Source: Armillaria gallica (lineage: Eukaryota; Basidiomycota; Agaricomycetes; Agaricales; Physalacriaceae). From it: a stretch of DNA of 64,000 nucleotides. The notes below the pieces were generated by a model. It saw only the letters and a program-made list of their open reading frames with translations. It did no database searches and was not told where the DNA came from. Shown in pieces: positions 1 through 9,896 of the stretch (the stretch's first letter is position 1; the number at the start of each line of letters is the position of its first letter). The DNA lies in contig JBANDB010000011.1 of the NCBI GenBank assembly GCA_037576215.1, positions 1,116,001 to 1,180,000 of the forward strand, in the 5' to 3' direction. The translations under genes and the position numbers were made by a program.

Positions 1-2645
1 ACATCTTTGAGAATAGAGGTGCGGGTACGGCAACAGTTGCGGGCAAGTAGATTTGTTGGGTTTGACGAACTTGACACAAGTGACAAGTTCGAACATACCA
101 AGCGATATCAGCCTTCATGTCGGGCCACCAGTAACGAATTTTTATTAATTCGTGGGTAGCATAATATCCTTTATGTGCTACCTTGTCATGACAGGATATC
201 ATGATCTCAATTCGTTTTGACTGGGGTATGACAAGCTGATGCTTTCCTTGCGAATTTTTATGCCACAGTTTATCATCTTTTTTGAAGAAATTCATCACGT
301 AGCGCATAAACTTTGCGTAGTCTTCCTCGTTATATCCTGGTGGCCGTTCTAACTTGGTGTGCCATTGTAGGATGTACTCGAGTCTTTTATCGCATAGTAT
401 TTGTTGTGCGGTGCGTGGGACGTCATCGTATGTGAGCAAACTATTTGATTCTTGCGAACTTTCTGTATCCCCTGCATTTATCGAGAATATAGAGTGGATT
501 TGCGAAGTTTGTAGTAAACCGTAGTGGGTATGTAAGAAATCATCCATCCCATCTTCCGGTGGTGGCGGATCCCCTTCTTGAGGAGGTCTTCGTGATAGGC
601 CGTCTGGTCCATGTCTAGTACCAGGAACGTGTACTAGCACGAAGTGGAATGACAATATTCCAATAATCCAACAATTTACTGCTGCTGATGGTGCGATGTC
701 CGGGTTTTTAAGCATTCCTTTAATTGCGCTTGCATCAACTTCTACCACAAAGGTCGGAAGACCTATAAGGTATAATTTGCAATCGCCTAGTGCCCTGTAT
801 AGCCCGTATATTTCTCTTTTGGCTTGCGAATATCCGCATTCGCGAGGATTCAATGTGATCGATCCGAATCTTGCGAAGTTTCTGATTGACGGATCGTCAG
901 GGTTGCATTGAGCTAGGTAGTAGCCGACGGCTGCTGGTCCCGTATCGACTGTGAGTATCACGGCTCCTGAGGAATTATAATTTATCGGTTTTAATGCCGG
1001 GCTATTTCGCACAGCTTGTTTCAAGTCTTCTTGTGCCTGTATTTCCTCTTTTTCGAATTTGAATTCCGCGTCCTTACGGAATAACCTGGTGAGGGGAAGC
1101 GATCTCTCTGCGAAGTTTTCTATGAAGTTCCTCAACACTCCTGCTGTTCCGACAAAAGCCCTTGCATCCGAGATATCTTTACAAGGTCCCCAGCGAATTA
1201 TTGGGTCGACTATGCTTGGTAATGGTAGGCGGCCAGTATAAGTACACCGGTGCCCTATCACTATTATTTCTGGACAGCATAAGTACGCTTTCTTGCCTGA
1301 GAAAGTACCTCCGCAATATTTCATGCGTTGTACTATCCTATTCAGGTTTGAAAAGTGTTCCCAAACAAATCTTCGAATACCCGAATTTTCTGGTATAGTC
1401 TCGTAGGTGTCTCCAATCTCGTAGCGTGTTTCTGGTCCCCGTACTGGTACATCGTCAATGTACGGTATCGTATACTGAGGAATTTCGGGTTGCAAGATGA
1501 AGGTAACGTCGTCATGGAATATCGGGACTGAGTTGGTCCATCCCATAGGTAAGGTTACCAATCTCAATGCTCCATAAGGCATTTGGAATGTTGTGAGGTC
1601 TCGCGAACTTTCTGCTAGTACCCTCTCATCGTATCCGACAAATAAATCTAACGTAGCTCCACAAGCTCTGCCTGCGAAGTTTTCTGCCAGTTGGTCGGTA
1701 GTAGGGGGTAATCCCGAATGTGCAATGGTAACTTCGTTAAGGGGTTCCAGACTATGGACGATTCGTAGACTCTTTCCATCTTTCTTGAGGACTGTAAACC
1801 AGCGAGAACGGTAGGAGGAATTTGATGGTTCGTATACCCGGCGTCTAGCTTAGTTTTTATAATCTTGCAGACCTCGCTATATATTCCTGGGGGTATAGGA
1901 ATATTTCGCAATACCCACGGAGTATGTTCTACAACCGGGATATCGATAGGAGGGAAGAAGTCTTGTCTAAAACTCCCTCTTTCCGAGTCTTCCCAAGCAA
2001 AAGCCTGATCTTGTACACACATGAAGTGGTGCATAAGCTTTCTTTCTTCTTCCCATAGGAAACCGTCATTATGGATTGAGTCGATATACTCTTTCCTTTC
2101 CGTGGTATATCGAGTAGTGGAATTAAATTCGGGTGGGCGAGGCGATAATTCGGGTAAGTTTTTAAAGGATCTCCCTTAATGTTGCGAATTATCCTGAATT
2201 TGTTGGGTAGCGTGGCTAACACTGGTTTGGTTTTCAATGCTACCGGCTTATACTTCTTGCTGGCGTATATGGACGCGGTCTTTTCAAACCAAGGTTCATA
2301 GTTTTCATCACCGATTATATTCGAGCCGTATAGATTGTACATGTACTCGAGAGGTTGTAGCTTCTTTTTGGAGTGGGGTTTCTTTTCCGAACTTTGTGTG
2401 TATATGGGCATAATCTTTTCCGAACTTTTAGTTCGCGGACTGGGTAATGGTCCATTATTGGTGTTTATTTCTTGTGTGGAGGGGATATTAATTCGCGTAG
2501 GATCGCAGGCAGTTAAATACTGCGCTGGTATTTGTGAGGCTTCGAATCCGGTACTAGTAGCGTATGCGGAAATGATAGGGTTTTGATTTGCGTCTAACTC
2601 AATGACTATGGCCACTTCTTCTTGATCTTGTAGCCTATCCTCTAG
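1..2645 (-). pseudogene. Gypsy pol: reverse transcriptase, RNase H, integrase N-terminus (frame-broken)
   Basis: After the UGA at 2646 the frame continues through a linker. It then needs a one-base shift at an A-run (plus T-run 2159-2163) and another at a G-run (plus CCC 1837-1839) to keep the conserved RT sequence. From 1836 to position 1 it is open. RT shows LDLFVGYD and the catalytic PYIDDV box at about 1440-1475. RNase H and the tether carry VHVPGTRHGPDGLSRR near 600-640. The integrase zinc-binding segment with CHLC is at 60-180. Both shifts would be repaired by adding one base to a homopolymer, so they could be real decay or long-read assembly errors. The first also coincides with a U_UUA_AAA heptamer. 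Confidence 0.85.
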
Positions 2646-2648
2646 TCA
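2643..2648 (-). promoter_or_regulatory. Single UGA with CUA context between pro and pol
   Basis: The protease frame ends in TGA followed directly by CTA G. The same frame then stays open for over 450 bases as plausible coding sequence. UGA-CUA is a well-known leaky stop context in eukaryotic readthrough. It may be a readthrough site or simply a nonsense mutation. Confidence 0.4.
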
Positions 2649-3857
2649 AGGGTCATCTTCTTCCTGATAAGGATCATTCGTCATGAGTCTAATGCGGCCC
2701 CTAGGTCTGGTTGGGATAGTCGCGGTTTTTCCCGTATTAGGATCATGGATCGTGATGGTCTGGTCCTGATTCTCGTAGTTCCGAACTATACTCTGAGTAA
2801 GCGTATCGAAAGGTCGCCCGAGTAAGATGTCGTATACGGATTGTCGTATGACATGTACTTGCAGGTACAAGGTGATGTCTCCAAATAGGAATGCGACATT
2901 TCTTGCAAGCCCCAGCGAACTATTTAACGTTCCATTGGCTGACTGCATGTCTATAATTACAGTGGGGTCATAAGTCAACCCAAGGCGATGGCACACTGTT
3001 TCCGACATCGAGATTACTTGGGATCCCGGATCAATGATGCATTCGACCTTTAACTGATGATCTACGATAGGCAATATCGACCGCAAGGCAATGGATTCAG
3101 CCGCGCATTTAAGGGGGCCTATCTTTTCGCCTTTCTTGATGCGAGCCTCGTATGGATCTTGTACTACAAAAGATCCTTCTGGTGGATCTTTGCGAACTTT
3201 TTCAACCTTGACTTGCTCAAAGGTTTGAACTACGGGATTCGGCGGTCCATATAATAGCGTAGTTTTTACTTTGGGATCTCCAGATGGTACTTTGATCTCC
3301 ACCGTTCCGGGTCCAGTGTACGAAACATCATTCTTAAAATGTTCGACAGTAGGTGGAACTTTCCGTTTCGTGATGTCGTCTTTCGTCATGTCCCTAATTT
3401 CGGGTGATAACGAAAATAATTCGCGTTGGGACAAGGTGACTGGGGCATCCATTGTTCGCTCGTAGACATTCCTGGCTACCAAAGCATCCTCTATAGGCGC
3501 TTTAGTGCGGTATGCCGGTTCGTGATCCCGTACTTTCTTTCGGTAATCAGGCTTTGCACCTATGTTTCGATCAACGGGTGGGGCATAATTGGCTGGCCTG
3601 ACCGAAGCAAAGGGATGGATATCTTCGGGAATAGTTTCTTCCATTCGATCAAGAGAGGATTCCTTCCCTGATTGTCGGGTCGAGTTCGGAACCGAAGTTA
3701 CATCCTTTTCCGTCCTTTTGCTTCGCTTATCCTCCTTAACTGTAGGAGTGATAGCTTTAATGGCCTCCGCCTCTTTTGCGTCGTTTTCCTCAGTTTGTGG
3801 GGAACGTATTTCCGTATCACTATCGTCTGAATCGGAGACGTCGACAAGTGCTGGCAT
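2646..3857 (-). CDS. Gypsy aspartic protease frame (Pro)
   Basis: This frame overlaps the end of gag and lies one base back (-1) from it. It is open from about 3963 down to a TGA at 2646-2648; the first ATG is at 3857. Its last third carries a retropepsin-like domain: the active-site triad appears as IIDPGSQ, followed by QSANG and ILLGRPF. The upstream part is a charged linker (SDSDDSD acidic patch, then basic and proline-rich). The protease would cut Gag-Pol. Expression presumably depends on a -1 frameshift in the gag/pro overlap, with a suitable heptamer at 3896-3902. Confidence 0.85.
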   Translation of the reverse strand: MPALVDVSDSDDSDTEIRSPQTEENDAKEAEAIKAITPTVKEDKRSKRTEKDVTSVPNSTRQSGKESSLDRMEETIPEDIHPFASVRPANYAPPVDRNIGAKPDYRKKVRDHEPAYRTKAPIEDALVARNVYERTMDAPVTLSQRELFSLSPEIRDMTKDDITKRKVPPTVEHFKNDVSYTGPGTVEIKVPSGDPKVKTTLLYGPPNPVVQTFEQVKVEKVRKDPPEGSFVVQDPYEARIKKGEKIGPLKCAAESIALRSILPIVDHQLKVECIIDPGSQVISMSETVCHRLGLTYDPTVIIDMQSANGTLNSSLGLARNVAFLFGDITLYLQVHVIRQSVYDILLGRPFDTLTQSIVRNYENQDQTITIHDPNTGKTATIPTRPRGRIRLMTNDPYQEEDDP

Positions 3858-6106
3858 ATCATCAAAGTCTGGGGTAAGTTCGCGATCGTATTCATCCCCT
3901 TTCGGCTGCGCTTTCTTGACGGATTTTTGCTTCTCAGGTTCCCGGCCGCCTTCTGACTATTTCGAGTAGGTCTACCCGTTGTTTTTGTGGGTTCCGTTGG
4001 AACAGGGATCTCTTTCGAAGTTTCGGGTGCTGGATTCTTTTCCGAACTTTTATCTGTGTTGCGAACCGGGTTTTGTCGAGTTAGACGAGGGACGCGAACT
4101 TCCACTTGTTTAAACCAAGTCTTTAAAGTTTCATCCTCTGAAGCGTCAGCGCATTGCTGTAGACTCTGTAGTTCCTTTTCAATAGACCCTGTCTTGGCTA
4201 TGAGAGCTTCGACACGTTGCGTGATGGTCATATTGGCTGGTAAGGATCTTTTGTCCACTAGCTGAGCATATTGTTCCGCGTTTTTGACGAACGTAAGGGG
4301 TTCCCTGACGAATTGCATCATGGTAGTTACAGCACCCAATTGACCGGGGTTCTGTTGATGCCATTCCTCGATTTTGTCTGCAAGACAATTGCCGGGTAAG
4401 CCCTTTGGGAGATAAGCACCCGTAGGTAACACGATATGATTTTTGGTGTTCCTGCGGCATTTTCCTTCGCGAATTTTTACATCAATATCTTCGCAAGAGT
4501 TAATGTAATGCCCTCTTTGTCCGCAGAATCCGCAATTGCCATCTCTCGTTGAGGGAGAGCTAGCAAATAACGATTGCGGCCCTGTCCCGTAATTATTCCT
4601 TCGCTGCTGACGGTCTTGTTTATCCTGTATCTGCAGTTGTGCTAATTGAGCTATCTTCTCCTCAATAGCTTGGAGGTGCAAGGATATTTCGGAAGGTTCG
4701 GGTTTTACTACCACTGGATCCGGCATTCTAGAGGTGTATGCCTGTGGTATTGATGAAACCACGGGAGGATTATATGTCGCGTACCCTGCCCCAGCCTGGT
4801 ACGGTTGGGGTGCACTTGTGTAGAGACTTTCTCCTCGGCTGGTTCCTTGCAGAACGAACTGGGCAGCCTCATATATTTCGCTGAGTGCGTATGGGTCCGA
4901 AGGGAAATGATCGGGGAGTTTAATCTGGAGTCGGCGCATTATTCCTTCCCAGACATTATCAGGGAATCCTTTGCTGAATAAATTGCTGATTTCCGAACCA
5001 GAAAGTCTCTTCTTGGACTCTAGGAACTGTGCCTTAGGGTAGAATTCCCTATAGTACGTTCCGAGTTCAGCTAATGAAGAAATTTCGCGAGCATATTTGC
5101 CCACTACTCTTTCAATATCCATACGCTCGTACTTTTGATTAGCATCTGCGTCTGGGTATTGCTTAATGATGGCGTTTTTAAGCTGTTCATAGGTACTGTT
5201 TGCATCCACGAATTCGGCTAGGCTTTCCCAAAAGTCCGCAACTGCGACACCAGGATAATGAGTCAACCATTTCTTCTTTTCCGCATTATCAGTGATACTG
5301 TAACGCGTAAAAAGAGCTTCCAGGTCTTGTAGGTATCGCGAAAGCTCGCGACCTGGATTGGCTTCATCAAATATCGTAGGGGCGCTACGCTCCCTTCGGA
5401 AAGGCATTCGCGTGCTCATAGCAGCTGCTGCAGCGGGTTGTGCTCCTCCAGCTTGGCCTGGGTTCGACATTGGAGTTGGTAGAACAACGGTGGGTTTGGT
5501 TTGTACGGAAGGTTGTAATGGAACGGTGGATTGTGCTGTTACGGGGATGTGATAAGGTTGGATTTCTTCTTCTTTTACCGGTGTGGTAACTTGTGCTGGA
5601 GTTTGTTCTGGCGAATTTAAAAGTTCGCTAGTGTCGGTACTTTGTGTGGCAAGACTAAGACGTCTTCCAAACTCAGTAAAGTCTAAGGCCTCGTCTGGTC
5701 TGAACGAGTATGCGTCTCCTAATGCAGGTGTGATATTTCCCGCAGTATTGTACGCAGTGGGGAAGGTATCCGAATTAAGATTCTCTTCCGTGGGTTGTAG
5801 GCTGGACAAGACTTCGTCCTCTTCGCTTAGTTCGAAGGGTTCCGCAGTTGAAATATCTAACTGCGAGTCGTAGAATTCTCCTGGTATAGAGAATTTGATA
5901 TCTTCTTCTTCCTTTATCGGAAGGGTCGAAGAACTAGGAATGGGTGGATCGTATGTGGGGTTGTCGGCAGACTTGGGTTTCAAGTGCTCGGTATCTTTTT
6001 GCCACTGTTGGCGTTGCGAAGTATTTCGCAAGGGACGCGAAGTTGTTGGTTCGTAGGGTTTGTTATGACCAAACTTCTTTGAAGGAGCAATGGTCGAAGG
6101 TGTGAA
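3698..6106 (-). CDS. Gypsy Gag polyprotein frame
   Basis: The frame is open from just after a TAA at 6107-6109 to a stop at 3698. It contains an acidic, proline- and threonine-rich N-terminal part, a retrotransposon Gag capsid-like region (roughly plus positions 5380-4830), a Q-rich coiled segment, and a CCHC zinc knuckle of the form C-X2-C-X4-H-X4-C (CGFCGQRGHYINSC) near 4500-4540. The C-terminal ~90 residues after about 3900 are basic and low-complexity, and look like read-on past a frameshift point. No ATG occurs in frame before 5470 (next at 5419), although the upstream ~200 codons look coding. The start may be non-AUG, spliced, or lost. Gag packages element RNA into particles. Confidence 0.85.
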   Translation of the reverse strand, partial: FTPSTIAPSKKFGHNKPYEPTTSRPLRNTSQRQQWQKDTEHLKPKSADNPTYDPPIPSSSTLPIKEEEDIKFSIPGEFYDSQLDISTAEPFELSEEDEVLSSLQPTEENLNSDTFPTAYNTAGNITPALGDAYSFRPDEALDFTEFGRRLSLATQSTDTSELLNSPEQTPAQVTTPVKEEEIQPYHIPVTAQSTVPLQPSVQTKPTVVLPTPMSNPGQAGGAQPAAAAAMSTRMPFRRERSAPTIFDEANPGRELSRYLQDLEALFTRYSITDNAEKKKWLTHYPGVAVADFWESLAEFVDANSTYEQLKNAIIKQYPDADANQKYERMDIERVVGKYAREISSLAELGTYYREFYPKAQFLESKKRLSGSEISNLFSKGFPDNVWEGIMRRLQIKLPDHFPSDPYALSEIYEAAQFVLQGTSRGESLYTSAPQPYQAGAGYATYNPPVVSSIPQAYTSRMPDPVVVKPEPSEISLHLQAIEEKIAQLAQLQIQDKQDRQQRRNNYGTGPQSLFASSPSTRDGNCGFCGQRGHYINSCEDIDVKIREGKCRRNTKNHIVLPTGAYLPKGLPGNCLADKIEEWHQQNPGQLGAVTTMMQFVREPLTFVKNAEQYAQLVDKRSLPANMTITQRVEALIAKTGSIEKELQSLQQCADASEDETLKTWFKQVEVRVPRLTRQNPVRNTDKSSEKNPAPETSKEIPVPTEPTKTTGRPTRNSQKAAGNLRSKNPSRKRSRKGMNTIANLPQTLMICQHLSTSPIQTIVIRKYVPHKLRKTTQKRRRPLKLSLLQLRRISEAKGRKRM
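3896..3902 (-). promoter_or_regulatory. Candidate -1 frameshift heptamer between gag and pro
   Basis: In the gag frame the minus strand reads A_AAG_GGG, which fits the X_XXY_YYZ slippery pattern. A one-base backward slip here joins gag directly to the pro frame (..K-G-D-E-Y-D). It lies inside the stretch where pro is open (the nearest upstream pro-frame stop is TAG at 3964-3966). I did not fold a downstream stimulator. Confidence 0.5.
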
Positions 6107-6136
6107 TTAGGAGATACAGTCGAATTTGACTATTAT

Positions 6137-6156
6137 CCCCCTCGCGGTGGGCTCCA
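6137..6156 (-). other. Candidate tRNA primer-binding site
   Basis: On the minus strand, three bases after the LTR end, the sequence reads TGGAGCCCACCGCGAG. It starts with TGG, the complement of a tRNA CCA tail, at the position expected for minus-strand DNA priming. I could not assign the tRNA. Confidence 0.5.
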
Positions 6157-6159
6157 AAA

Positions 6160-7481
6160 TGATGAACCTAAAGACTCCTGCGGGCAGAAAACACAAGACC
6201 TGTAACGGCAAGTATAGTCAAACACAGAATCTGAAGGCAGGTTCTAGCGAGTCTAGTCTTGCACCTCCGTGCGATGACTGTAGCTTCCTGGTGGTGTAGC
6301 GACGTGTTGCTACGCTTTGTTATGATTCTCTGAAGGCTGTTCAGAGGCTCAAGGTATGTACGCGAACTTTCCTGGAAGGGAAAAGGTGCGTAAACGTGGG
6401 TGTATGCTGAGCGGGGGCGACCTAGATGCGGCGCGAACTATGTGGTGTCGGAATCCTGGCTACGGTTCCGGTAGAAGATATTTTCCTATGCTCGCGTGCT
6501 TTCTTTAGAGAAACGCAGAGATGGAGCTGGCTTATCTAGAGAAACTCGAATTAGTATCGTTCCTAACTTATAGGAACAGTATGCTGTTGGTGTTAGAGAC
6601 TAAAGTTCGGAACCCTAGCTACGGATTACCCTTTGAAGTCTTCAGGTATGCGAATTTATGACAGGAGGATGACAAACAAGGTAGTCTTTATATGATACCC
6701 TTGCTTGTGTTTTGGACGAGAGGACGTGAATCAAGTTATTTAACACTTGGTAGCTAGCGAGTTTTGAGAAACTTCGCAAAGTGTTATATCTCTTAAGAAC
6801 GTAGAGATATTAACTTTAATTCGCGTGTATTGGGTGGTGTGTGTGGTGTGTGTATCCTCTATGGAGAACTGTCCTTTTTCTATCTACAGGCCGTTATCTT
6901 TTATACTACAGAACTGTACTTGCTAAGTAAGCGAACTTTTGCCTTGGCTTGATAACTGCAGTACATGATTTGTGAGCGTAGCGAACTATTTGTAACCGTA
7001 GTTCACTATACCGTGTGCTACTCTACTGTGCATACTTATTAAAAGTTCGCGTAGCCTAATAAAGCTACGGAAGGTTTACTAATTTACTTACTACTTACTC
7101 AGCCGCAGTTAATGGCTCACTAATCTCTACTATATTTCTAAGCTGTAAAGGCGTATCCATATGGCCTCTTGAGAATCCGTAGCTATGCATAGCCTACGCG
7201 TAGTTAAACCGCATGATCGTATGGCTCTGTCCACGTGCAAAGGCCCAGAATAATGACGCGTGTCTAATTTACTGCGGAAGGATTGGCAATCAATGTGCCT
7301 TGAGGCACAATGACTCATAGATATCAGAGTGAAAGTTCGCGTGGAGTGGGAAATTTAATATGATTCGACCTGTGCCGGACTTGCAACGTTTGGTTTAGTG
7401 AAAGGCCGCGTAAGGGAGATAGGCGATAAATTGTAAGTGGTGTTCGCGATTTCAGAGCGCACAGAGCCTTGAGGCTCATCA
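6160..7481 (-). repeat. LTR of the gypsy element (5' LTR in element orientation)
   Basis: The block begins TGATGAACCT just outside the primer-binding site and ends AGGCTCATCA at 7481, giving TG...CA termini and a short imperfect inverted repeat. It lacks open frames but shares the element's unusual richness in gcgaac/gttcgc words. The length of about 1.32 kb is large but acceptable for a fungal gypsy LTR. The partner LTR is outside the window, so the boundary at 7481 rests on the terminal repeat and on coding-like sequence of a host ORF starting about 110 bp later. A target duplication could not be checked. Confidence 0.55.
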
Positions 7482-7594
7482 CCGGAGATCATGGATTAAA
7501 TGACACACAGCGCACCGTTAAGATAACTAACGGTCAGTGTACCTGCGCAGGATCAAGCGACAAAGATGCAATTGACTACTGCTCATTATCACAG

Positions 7595-7933
7595 ATGCTC
7601 TTTAACCTTTTCAATACCGTGTTCACATTAGTGGAATTCAATATTAATACCCCCCAAGAGCATATGCGAATCGAGGCATGCCTCGAAGAACTCGTTCCCA
7701 CTTTTCGCAGAATGCTCGGACAGCAGTTCACTGACGAGAGCGAGTTGGATCTATTCAACACCGAACGGCCTCTATTGGGAGTCGTGCAATGGGCGACAAC
7801 AGGAACGGTGGCGAACTTCAAGGCACGCGCGACCCTCCATCCTGCCCCGTATCGAGTCGTCGCTACCAACGGGCTACCCGATCCAATCTTTGTCCATGCC
7901 CCAAAACGCTGCTGCCCCAGGACAATGAGGTAG
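7595..7933 (+). CDS. Unrecognised ORF, paralogue A
   Basis: I do not recognise this family. The ATG directly follows an intron-like acceptor (cattatcacag); a donor-like gtcagt lies about 65 bp upstream. The product of about 112 residues contains NTPQEHMRIEACLEELVP, DESELDL, WATTGTV and APYRV. The same blocks recur in the ORF at 8731-9243, so the two are tandem paralogues. Relative to its partner this copy lacks about 18 residues and the intron between DESELDL and FNT, and its C-terminus diverges, suggesting decay. The gypsy LTR ends only about 110 bp upstream, so the native 5' end and promoter may have been displaced. Confidence 0.4.
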   Translation: MLFNLFNTVFTLVEFNINTPQEHMRIEACLEELVPTFRRMLGQQFTDESELDLFNTERPLLGVVQWATTGTVANFKARATLHPAPYRVVATNGLPDPIFVHAPKRCCPRTMR

Positions 7934-8730
7934 CGAACTTGGAAGCCAAAGGGAGACGATACAGTGAGGGCCTGAGGAAAAAACCAGGGAAATTGGTCAA
8001 GCCGCCACGACGCGCACAGAGACTGTTAGGCAAAACAGACACAGGTGACTGTCATAGAACGTCCCCCGATTTTAGTATTAATTGGAATTCCAGGCGTATC
8101 TCGACATGATCGTCCAGGTAAAGCTCGTTAGGGTTCCGAATATGCTCAGGCCAACTGTGGATCATACACGTCTTCAATATTCCTCGGCCTCGACGCTGTT
8201 TTGAACGCGATTCGGAAAATCTCTAACGACCAATGATCCAACGGCAGAAAACGAGAAGATTGAAGAGAGCAGGCGAGCACGCATTATTACAAAAAAAAAC
8301 GCGACTCATGAACGCCGCTCGTACGTCGTCCAGATGATATGGAAATTTATTAGGTACGGAAAACAGTTAGCATCGTAGCAGGAAGAGTGCTGACCAGCAT
8401 CAAATTTAGGTTTCATGTATTCTCGGATAAAATTGAAAATTCTGTGATTGAACAATGTCGAACGCGTCCGCGCATGGATGAGTCAGTCTGAGCGACGTCT
8501 CTTTTTGGAACCTGTTTGCACGTGCGATGCTGAGAAGCTATTGATTTTGAAAATTTAAACTTTGCATTGAACAACTTCCTCCACCCTCTGTCATACTACA
8601 ACTCCCTCTAACTCGGCTTCCTTGAGCTTTGAGATATCTCATACATTCCAAAATTATCAACCTCAAAGGTCAGACAACCTATGTTAAATATCAAGCAAAG
8701 CATTGCCATTCATTACTGTCCACTTTACAG
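7934..8730. other. Spacer between the two paralogous ORFs
   Basis: I see no confident gene. The last ~60 bp (donor-like gtcaga to ttacag) look like an intron preceding the second ORF, mirroring the arrangement upstream of the first. Confidence 0.4.
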
Positions 8731-9243
8731 ATGCAGTTCAACATATTCAATACCCAGCTCACTTCAGGAAAATTCAATGCCAATACCCCACAAGAACACG
8801 CGCGCCTCGTAGTATGCCTTGAGCAACTCGTTCCCAAGATGCGGAGAGCCCTTGGGGAGCTATTCACCAACGAGAGCGAGTTGGACTTAGTTGTGTAGTA
8901 AGTATTGCTACAAATTTTTGAGTTCATCTAATGATCGTGTAGTGATTTATACGACTACAGTGCAAAAGACAACATAGCCGCCTTATTCAATACCAATAGA
9001 CGTCTCTTGGGAATTATCAACTGGGCGACTACGGGGACGGTCGCTGTCTTCAAATCCCGCCCAAGCATCCGTCGTGCTCCTTATCGAGTTGCCGGGACCA
9101 ACGGGGGACCGGATTCTCTCTTTGCCGTTGACGTCGTCGCCAGTGACCTCGTCATGGAGTGGGCGATGACCTTCGTTTTGCAGCTGTGCATTCTGTGTCG
9201 TGTATGCATTGAGAAGTCCACTAATATTCGTTGCTTTCAATAG
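8731..9243 (+). CDS. Unrecognised ORF, paralogue B (one intron)
   Basis: I do not recognise this family. The ATG follows an acceptor-like ttacag, as in paralogue A. A 45-nt GT-AG intron at 8898-8942 joins ..ELDLVV to YDLYDYSAKDN and restores the frame. The encoded ~155 residues keep the blocks shared with the upstream copy: NTPQEH, CLEQLVP, NESELDL, NWATTGTVAVFKSRP and APYRVAGTNGGPDS. The tail is hydrophobic and cysteine-containing. No upstream in-frame ATG was found, so a further 5' exon may exist. Two neighbouring diverged copies with conserved blocks argue for a real former gene; present-day expression is unknown. Confidence 0.45.
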
Positions 9244-9455
9244 AACGGTTTCTTGATGGTTTCTGGTTCCGACTTGAGAATCATGTACCCGGCGACATTA
9301 CAATTATATTCATATGTAGATATATACCACGCTACTTAACTGACCGTCCCTACATACCTTACTGTACGCACCATTGATTCATTATTTTATTGTCTTGATC
9401 TCCACCTGTGAGAAAGAATCAGGGACCCGGTGCTCGCCGCCGCTACCTGACATGA

Positions 9456-9896
9456 AGGTTCTGTGTGCTTGAAAGGTGTGCAAAAGTGCAAAAAGCTGTG
9501 TAAATGTTTGTTTGGTTATATTTGCAAAGCCTTCAGACTGCTCATCCAAATGGACCTGGTACAGGCTTCCACAGACCTCATATCACTTCGAAAAAATTAC
9601 AGAATATCATTTAAAAATAAAATACATGTTTTCTTCAGAGCACTTTTTAAAAAAAAGCATTTTAAATGCTATAAATGCGATGAAACTATGGTAAACAGGG
9701 GTCTAAAAAATAAATTGCCCTGAAGAAAACATGTAAAATTATGTCCTGAGTAAAATGTTCCTGCAAAAGTACTCGTGAATCTTCTTCCTTCGAGCTGCAG
9801 AAGGTGCATCCATGGAACTCACATATATTGGGCCCTGATCGAGATCACTCGGAGCATGAATTTTGGCGGGGGTTGCCGGTGCCCACTTCATATGAC
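9456..9896 (-). repeat. Solo right-end fragment of the TIR transposon (copy of 13786-14220)
   Basis: This ~440 bp block closely matches 13786-14220 in the same orientation, with scattered substitutions and small indels. In the intact element the corresponding block is the region between the transposase-like start codon and the right terminus. Here the copy begins at an equivalent ATGAAGG, but no transposase coding sequence follows to the left. It ends with the same GGTTGCCGGTGCCCAC terminus at 9896. It is therefore a broken second copy. Confidence 0.85.

Larger units (their letters stand above)
1..7481 (-). mobile_element. Ty3/gypsy LTR retrotransposon, truncated by the window edge
   Basis: On the minus strand, from right to left, I read an LTR (6160-7481), a primer-binding site, a gag frame with a zinc knuckle, an aspartic protease, reverse transcriptase, RNase H and the beginning of integrase. 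The protease-RT-RNase H-integrase order is the Ty3/gypsy order. The last readable part is the integrase H2C2 zinc-binding segment with a CHLC pair near position 60, so the integrase core and the second LTR lie left of position 1. The protein style matches gypsy elements common in Agaricomycetes. Coding continuity is broken by a TGA at 2646-2648 and by one-base shifts near 2160 and 1838, so this copy is either decayed, carries assembly errors, or partly uses recoding. Confidence 0.93.

Noticed and set aside
2335..5873. Plus-strand ORFs across the gypsy element
   Set aside because: They are antisense shadows of the gag, protease and pol frames on the minus strand.
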